The notes under the pieces were generated by a model. It was not told the origin of the DNA. It made no database searches and saw nothing but the letters and a program-made list of their open reading frames with translations. A stretch of 64,000 bases of DNA from Przewalskia tangutica (lineage: Eukaryota; Streptophyta; Magnoliopsida; Solanales; Solanaceae): assembly GCA_029844215.1 (NCBI GenBank), contig CM056723.1:1324980-1388979 (forward strand), given 5' to 3'. How positions within the stretch are numbered: the first letter of the stretch is position 1; every line of letters begins with the position of its first letter. Both the position numbers and the translations under genes were made by a program. Below are positions 57,150 through 64,000 of the stretch, in pieces.

Positions 57150-57325
57150 CACCAACGATTGTGGTGGGATGAACATGATTTATTCATCTTTAACCAGAGG
57201 TCTTGAGTTTCGGTCCTGAAAATAAAATGTATCATGATATAAAATATTTTCTTTTTTAATAAATTTTACTTGACGTGAATCCGATTAATCAATGTGGGTT
57301 GTACCATAGCGGGCGGTGATAATAA
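57150..57325 (+). mobile_element. tRNA-derived SINE, diverged
   Basis: TGTGGTGGGATGAACATG (A-box-like), ATCTTTAACCAGAGGTC and GAGTTTCGGTCCTGAAAA (B-box-like), then TGACGTGAATCCG and GGGTTGTACCATAGCGG. Arrangement matches Solanaceae SINEs; borders approximate. Confidence 0.6.
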
Positions 57326-58475
57326 TTAACTTGTCTCACTATGATATATATGGCTGTCTATCATGAGTGGACCACTTCTATCTGTTCTTTTAATTTGGAC
57401 CTGATTTATCTTATGCCACAAACTATTTTAGGCCTGTCTTATTTAAGCACTAATATAGCATGGAGATGTCTTAAAGTAATTAGACTTAGCTTGTATAAAT
57501 ACATGCATCTTCTTTGTTCTTCCCACTCACGCCCTTTCTGAACCCTGTCCTATTTATACAACTCAGAGAAGGCAAGGAAACTCATCGTTAAATTTTCTTA
57601 TTATAATTTCCAGCTCCGCCACTACTTATACCGTGCAACAGTAGCAGTTGAAGCTGCCAGCATGATCTAAACTTCCCTTTAGTTCCAATATAATTATCTG
57701 AGGGAAGATCAGATCATGTGGCAGCCTCACCTGTTGATGTTGTCACGAATTATTGAGACGAGACGCCCTTCTTGCATATTCCATCTTGTCCTTTTTCAGT
57801 CATTTCTCCTACTCAATTTTCATTTAGTCCATAAACACGTACTTATTATCTCATATTTAATTGTATTATATCACTTGATCATTTTTATTCATATGAAAAT
57901 TCATGTAAAAATTGCTAATTTGAATTTCTCATAAAAATTGCTAATCCAGACTGACTGGTACCTTTTGAGATCTTTTATCATTATTCATAATCTTTGGCTT
58001 CATCTTTTGCATTTTGCTTTCTGCCTTAGACAGCCTGCTTTTATTAGTAATATATTTGTTCTTTGAATTTTTGTGGCCTACAGTGCAACTATTCCCTACA
58101 AAACTCCTTCAAGTAGAAAAAATTTGGTTACCACAGCTACACATGTTTAGGTGTTTGGGAGACTGTTGTAGTAAAATCAATAATGAGGACTATTCTACTG
58201 TTCCAATCCAGATGAGTTCGAACATTTATTTCGATTGGTCCATGCATCAGTAAAAATTTAATATAAATGTTGCTACTGAGAACTTATAGTAACAAGGATG
58301 CTATATCAAAGTTATGATTGAATAGCTGAGTATAGAGAAAACAGTCTGTTTCGCGATAGACAAGAAAAAAATGCATACACACAGGTTAATCCACACATAT
58401 TAGTGTCGTCGATTGTCCATGAAAAACATTGTTAAATATACATGAGTATACACATGATATACACATGTATACTTA
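57326..58475. other. Intergenic; promoter-like TATA near 57493
   Basis: CTTGTATAAATACATGCATC near 57493 looks like a plant TATA box followed by an RY (CATGCA) element, but no coding sequence follows. The rest is AT-rich with no recognised feature. Confidence 0.3.
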
Positions 58476-58721
58476 TGTATATTGGACGAATGGAGCATCA
58501 CGGGCAGCAGGCCCATCTCGTGTTTGGGCAGTAGCCCATCTCGGGTTCATGATATAATTGGTATATATTGTATATTAGTTTTGTAATATTACCATAATTG
58601 TATAGTTAGTCTCCAAATAGAATAGAGTTTTAGATGTAGAATAGGAAAAGGATTTTCCTATATGTAACTTGTATATACACCCCTTTCATTAATGAAAATA
58701 ATCAAACGATTATTTTTTTCA
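58476..58721 (+). repeat. Copia-D 5' LTR
   Basis: TGTATATTGGACGAATGG ... TTTTTTTCA, with polyadenylation-type sequence (CATTAATGAAAATAATC) near its end. It is directly followed at 58722 by TGGTATCAAAAGTC, an initiator-Met type primer site. Confidence 0.65.
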
Positions 58722-59554
58722 TGGTATCAAAAGTCTAGGTTACTTTCCATGCTTCCGCCTACTCTCTCTCTCTCTTGATTTCCGTGAAGAACCCTACCCC
58801 TACCCCCTCTCGGCTTCCCTTAAAACCGAGACCCCTCACCCCAAAATTTCTTCTCTAAATTTTCTTGTTCAATTCAATATGACTGATAAGATCACACTTC
58901 ATCCGGCTCTAACAGTTTCTAACATCAAGAGCGTTCTTCCTATGACTTAGAAAACGTTCAGTATGGGACGTGGGCAGAATTGTTCAAGATTCATGCACTG
59001 ACACATCAAGTCCTCCACCACAATCCCTTCGGCTCCTGGTATGGAGGGTGTGCCCACCAAGGAGGAATATCCTAAATTATGGGTCACTCTTGATGTAAAG
59101 GTTCTTCAGTTGATTTTTGCCACTATCTCCCTCGACCTCTTACAGACGATAATGGAACCTAACTCTACAGTTATGGCTGTCTGGAATAGATTGCGTGATA
59201 TATTCCAGGATAACAGTCATTCCCGTATTGTCACCCTTGAATAAGAATTTTCTCAAGTCGTTATGGAGGATTTTCCGAACGTTTCATCTTATTGCTAACG
59301 ACTCAAGAAATTGGCGGACCAACTTCGCAACGTGGGTGCTCCTGTTAGAAATAGTCGTCTCGTTCTACAGATGGTTGCAGGCATGTGTGAGGCCTATAAC
59401 GGCGTTGCTTCGATCCTTCGTCAAAGTAACCTTCTACCGCAATTTTATCAAATTCGGTCTATGCTTACACTAGAAGAGGCTGGTTTGGCTAAAAAGGCGG
59501 CTACTGACTCTAACCCCGTCATGATGGCCACGTCCAATGGTTCTTCGACATTTT
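58722..59554 (+). mobile_element. Copia-D PBS and gag, degraded
   Basis: Gag starts MTDKITLHPALTVSNIK at 58879. It continues with stops through YPKLWVTLDVKVLQLIFATI, AVWNRLRDIFQDNSHSRIVTLE, KLADQLRNVGAPVRNSRLV and YNGVASILR, the copia gag (UBN2-type) core. It is broken at 59554 by a terminal-inverted-repeat element, and no pol follows in the window. Confidence 0.85.
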
Positions 59555-61184
59555 TGATGCGCGATTTATGCACACACTAACGCAAATGCACGTGTCGTGA
59601 CAAGTACTATAGTCTAGAAGACCGAGTTATCGTCCTCAGGGATTAGTGTTCAATTCTCAAATTCTATTCTATGGTATTGATCGGTGTATTATATATACAC
59701 TTTTTGAGTCATTTTTAGTTAATATTTTACTCATTTTGTTTATGTTTAGTATAGTATTAGGGTCGTTTTCCTTTCTTTTGTGTCACAGCGGTCAGAAATG
59801 GAGAAATGGCGAAAAGAAGAGGAAATGAGCTTAATTGAGATGGAATTGCACACAAAAAGGGCCAAGAAAGGAAGTCCAAGAAGTTCCGGGAATTTTAGAG
59901 GAGATCAGACGAAGTCCGGACGAAAAAAGGCCGACGAGACGGAATCCGCCAGAAAAATGTCACCGGCGCCGCGGCTGATATCTTGAAAGTTCGGAAGTGG
60001 CGAGTTTCTCGCGCATGGCTGATCTGCGAGGCAGCCGGCGGGATTTATGAAATTCTGGGCCGAATTTGACATGTTTTCAGAATCCTAAAGGGATAATTTT
60101 TCCTACCTAAAGGGACAATTTTTTCTACCTTAAAACCCTTACCTAAAAGGATTCTAATAACTTTTCCTACCTACATAAATCCTTAACCCTTTACCTAAAG
60201 GATTCTTGGTCTATAAATAGTCTCTACATTATTAGAAGAATTCATCCACCAATTCTCCATTCTACCATTCACCATTCTACATTCATCCACCAATCCATCC
60301 TGTAAATATTCCACAACACAACCCTTGGATGCTAGAAGGCTTGGAGACTCGTTCTTGAGTATTTTCTTTTCTTTCTTTTTGCTTTATTTATTTCAGTTCA
60401 TGTATGGAGATTGTATTAGTTCTTAGCGTGACAATGGCTAGGAGCTAATTACTTTATTAGGGATTTTCTTGTGATTCACTTGAAACTCTATTCATGAATT
60501 AATATATTAGTTGATTTCTTCTTCACTTATTTAAGATTTACCCAATAATTGTTTTGAATGCTTGGTAATTAATTGATCACTAATTATCATTATTTATATG
60601 ATTTCTAATCAAACTTCGAAAGGAGGAGGTTGTGAATATGTTGTAAGTTGGGTAGACATATTTTGGATTGGGGATGAAAATACCGCAATTACTTGTGTAG
60701 CGTTAACGAGAGGTATAAACACCTAATTTTCTGCGTAGCGTGACGGTTAACTAGGTTTTTGGTCTTAATCCTCCTATAGAGTCATCCTTATCACCGAAAG
60801 GTAGAAAGGAGTGATACTGGGGTTGAGTGTTTATATAGCCTTAACGAGAGTATAAAACGAATTAGTAAACCTGATATCTTAACGTAGAAGAAGAGGTCAG
60901 TCTAATTGTATTAAGAATTGAATAGAGTGGATAGTTGATGATCTTGGAAGCTCTAATTATCCATCATAACTGATTTAAATCAAAGTATTTTTATAATTAG
61001 TTTATTTCCTGCCTTATTAGTTAGAATTCCAATTCAATTTACGTTAACCAAATAGATACCATAGGATAGATAACCGGTACTTGAAAACCAATCCTTGAGG
61101 ACGATATTCGGTCTTACCTAGACTATATTACTTGAGTCGACAACGTGCACTTGCGTTAAAGTGTGTGCATCTTTTCGCGCATCA
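59555..61184 (+). mobile_element. Non-coding element with long terminal inverted repeats, copy 1
   Basis: About 100 bp at each end are inverted: TGATGCGCGA...TGCACACACTAACGCAA at 59555 and the inverse of TTGCGTTAAAGTGTGTGCA...TCGCGCATCA ending 61184, with GTGCACG and TATAGTCTAG also shared. The interior has a TATA-like TCTATAAATAGTCTC near 60211 and no recognised protein. No target duplication is evident at either end. Class unresolved: MULE/foldback-like, or a retroelement derivative. Confidence 0.6.
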
Positions 61185-62310
61185 GGTATCTATTTGGTAA
61201 CCGATGATTGATAAATTGTTTATAACTATAATTAAGAATGCTAACTAGATTACTTTGTTTTACTTCAGTTATGGTGGAAATAGGGCTTCCAAATCTCCTC
61301 AACTATCCGCTCATCTTACTTGTTAATGCAATTAATTATGGTTCTTCTTCTATTTTGAGATAGCAGGTTAACTAAGTCGTTTTATACTCCTGTTAAGGTA
61401 ATATAAACACTCAACCCCAATATAGAACCCTTCTACCTTTCGGTGATAAGATTGACTATAAAGAAGGATTAAGAGCAATAACCTATTAATACTACACAAG
61501 TATCGGGGTACTTTCGTCCATGATTTAACCTATGTTTATTCAACTATAGCATATTCACAATCTCCCCTTTCGGCTTTCGATTAGAAATCATATAGATTAT
61601 GATAATTAGTGATCAATTAATTACCAAACATTCAAGACAATTATTGAATAAATCTCAACAATGATAAGAAGAACCAAAACATGCATTAATTCATAAGAAT
61701 AAGTTTCAAGTGATTTGACATGGAAAGCCCTAGATTAAGTTAGTTCCTAGCCATAGACATGACAAGAACTAAACTAATATCCAACATAAACTATAAAGAA
61801 ATAAAACAAGAAACAAGAAATTATTAAGAAGTGGTCTCCAATCTTGATCTCCAAGGTTGTGTGAATTGGCAAAGGTTTGGAACCTTTAATTCTGACCTAA
61901 AGGCTGCTTTTTATAGCCTCCATTCGTTTTCGTGTTTTCCTTCGTGCCTTGGCCCATTCCATTCGAATTTGCGGTGTTCCGCCGCCCTCAGCTGGCGTCG
62001 CGGCGCCGAAACTCCTGCACATCTCTGTAAATTGGGCGCCGTGGCGCTCTGACTCTGCTGGCTGGAGGCGCCTGCTGTTCGTGCCCGGTTCGCCAACTTT
62101 CTCGTTTTTTGAGCTCTGGAACCTCTGTTTCTGCCCTCTTTTTGCTCCTTTTCCGCCAATAAGCCACTTTAAACCAATATGACTCAAAAGAAAGAAAATT
62201 TATCCTAAGACGACACGTATTTGTACAAAAATGGGTAAAAGACTAACTAAAAATGACTCAAAAGGTGTATATAAAATACACCGATCAAACACCCCCAAAC
62301 TTAACTTTTG
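61185..62310 (-). mobile_element. Related element, copy 2, inverted and truncated
   Basis: From 61185 the sequence is a diverged inverse of copy 1 (minus strand reads GTTACCAAATAGATACC, TACCTTTCGGTGATAAG inverse, AAATCTCTAATTATC-type stretches), starting where copy 1 has AACCAAATAGATACC (61048-61062) and extending to at least 61860. GC-rich GGCGTCGCGGCGCC and GGCGCCGTGGCGCTC segments follow near 61990-62045, echoed at 59965 and 63660. Confidence 0.55.
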
Positions 62311-63842
62311 CTCACCCTCGAGCAAAGATCAAAAGAAAGAATTAAAAACAAGAGGAAAAGGAAATAGACTGACTCAAAGACACTGATCACTTTGCTGCAT
62401 CATTGTTACTTAGAAAAACATGAAGGTTAACAGAATAATATGCAGGAACATATAGCATGAATTTTTAGCATTCTAAACACATTAAGTTAGATATTTCGCA
62501 AATTCAATTTAATCATGCTCAATGGAAGTAAGAATACCTAACTATGCATGTCAATTTCAAAATCATATGGCATGTTTACTTGTTATTCTCCACTAATCAT
62601 AGATACACATGTAAGAGATCTTCAGGGCTTTTCAGGGTTGTAATGTAGGCTTAGGCATGGGTAGGTAAACATAGGCATTTAGGCTCATTTTATGTACCAT
62701 AAGCTCTTTTGCTTTTCAATTCTTCCCTTTTCTTTTGATTTTTCTTTCTTCACTTCATACCTATCTTTCCCCTCTTTTATTTTGAGAGAGTGAAGTGTAT
62801 TATGAATAACAGACACCCCCAAACTTAGGCTTTTGCCTATTTATTATTACTTTTTCATTGGGGTGCATCAAAACTGTTCACTCTTTTTGTCTCTTTTTTA
62901 ACACTTCTAATTCCAATCACCAAAATTTTTCACTTATGGCACAAGTGTGGAATTATAGGGTGTCAAAGAAAAAGTCTAATTTTTAGGCTCAAAGGGGCTG
63001 ACTAGGGATATTTTGAATATCAGGGATAGACAAAAGTGGTAAGAAAGGGCTAACAAAGAATTGCCTGAGTCATCTCCCTAACATGCATATCCTAACTATT
63101 TCGCCTCAAATAGCAAGCAAGCATACACATAGGTTTAATCATAAACAATGCACAAGTCAAACAAGATACCCCAAATAATCTGATTTCATGAATTTTTGAC
63201 ATATCTAACCTAAGTGTTTAGATGTTTGCTTCTAATTCCATTACATTATTCAACCTTACTTCACTAGGCGATTCAAGTAACTACAACATGCATGATCTTT
63301 AAAGGAAAAAAAATATGACTCAAAAATACTTAAAACAAATAAAAAAAAGACTCAAAAACAATAAGACAAATAAGACACCCCCCAAAACTTAAATCACACA
63401 TTGTCCCCAATGTGTGCAAGACTAAAAAAAAGATAAAATAGAAGAAATAGGACAACTTACAAACTTGGTTTAAAATGGTGGCGGTGGCTAATGCATGGCG
63501 GATAATGTCAGGAATCCCGTCAGAGTGGAAGGGCTTTGGATTTTTGATTTGGAGAAAGGAAAATCGGATTAGGGCTTCAAAAAATTCGATTTTCCACGTC
63601 GCGCGCCTCGCAGCAATCGCACCGCAGCGCCCAAACTTCTGCGACCCTCTGAACTTCCAGCGCCGTGGCGCTCTGATTTGGCGCCGCGACGCCCAAGCTT
63701 CTGCGCTTTTCTGGACTTTTGGCGTCGCGACGCTGAGCCGATTTTTCTTTTTTTTTCTCTTTTGATTTCTCAGTTTTCGTCCTCCAAATTCTTGGCCCTG
63801 TACCTGTCATCACAACATATAAACAATACCCTCCGTGATACT
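62311..63842. other. Repetitive, unclassified
   Basis: Contains ACACCCCCAAACTTAACTTT near 62288 and its relatives CACCCCCAAACTTAGG near 62814 and CACCCCCCAAAACTTAAATC near 63376, plus a GC-rich GCGCCGTGGCGCTC/GCGCCGCGACGCC stretch at 63600-63730. These recur in plant repeats, but I cannot assign a class. Open frames in the GC-rich part look like chance. Confidence 0.4.
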
Positions 63843-64000
63843 TGTAACACCCCATTTTCAACCGTAGCCGGAAACGGGATTACTACGTATGGTTGATTCC
63901 TAAATGTATTTTAAGGAGTCGCCACCTAATTATTATAGTGAATTAGGACACTTAGTTTGACTGCAATAAAAATACTGCAATTGACTTCCATTTAATGGTC
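63843..64000 (-). mobile_element. Ty3/gypsy-type LTR end, cut by the window edge
   Basis: Plus strand starts TGTAACACCCCATTTTC. It is the reverse complement of the LTR end at about 21500-21664 (shared ACTACGTATGGTTGATTCC, GGAGTCGCCACCTAATTA, CCATTTAATGGTC). Confidence 0.75.

Noticed and set aside
61831..62187. Overlapping frames in the GC-rich stretch
   Set aside because: Open in several frames on both strands owing to GC-rich composition; no domain motif.

Overview
This is nuclear DNA of a flowering plant, most likely a member of the Solanaceae. It is AT-rich, genes are sparse and split by introns, and almost everything else is nested transposable elements. The family-level call rests on repeated short elements with (TTG)n/(CAA)n tails and a conserved GTGTACACTCTACC-type core (TS-type SINEs of Solanaceae), and on a second SINE type with the TAAGCCTTGG...GTGCTGGTGG core. 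I cannot name the species. I see no rRNA, tRNA, CRISPR or prokaryotic feature.

Layout. 1-16426: a degraded Ty1/copia element (Copia-A, minus strand). It is split by a complete 12.8-kb Ogre-like LTR element (1411-14187) that has two 4.5-kb LTRs, an exact 5-bp target duplication (ATTGG) and no recognisable coding domain. 16475-18749: an intact three-exon chlorophyllase gene (minus strand) whose 3' flank is cut off by Copia-A 48 bp past the stop. 19.2-22.1 kb: LTR, MITE-like and LINE debris. 22239-54079: the last four exons of an organellar-type glutamyl-tRNA synthetase (plus strand). It is a pseudogene with a nonsense codon, a 1-nt deletion and no upstream exons in the window, and its first visible intron is 28.8 kb long.

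That intron holds another copia element (Copia-B, minus strand), itself split by a 20.2-kb block (26482-46734) bounded by a 38-bp direct repeat. Inside the block is a complete six-exon BUD32/TP53RK gene (31691-33589, minus), the kinase subunit of the KEOPS/EKC complex. The 5' part of BUD32 and about 3 kb of upstream DNA (SINEs, a MITE, a gypsy gag) also exist as an inverted copy at 27000-30713. The right arm of this inverted repeat is split by a 6.6-kb insertion that contains Copia-C and a nested 2.8-kb solo LTR. Short templated patches (45263-45326, 22498-22534) suggest double-strand-break repair with template switching built the locus.

54-64 kb: a hAT MITE, one end of a CACTA element, SINEs, Copia-D, and a pair of related non-coding elements in inverted orientation. 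A gypsy LTR end runs off the window.

The two intact-looking protein genes are chlorophyllase (chlorophyll dephytylation) and BUD32 (tRNA t6A modification). They have no pathway link; they are neighbours through transposon activity and rearrangement. Exon coordinates were deduced by hand from splice motifs and family similarity, without alignment software.
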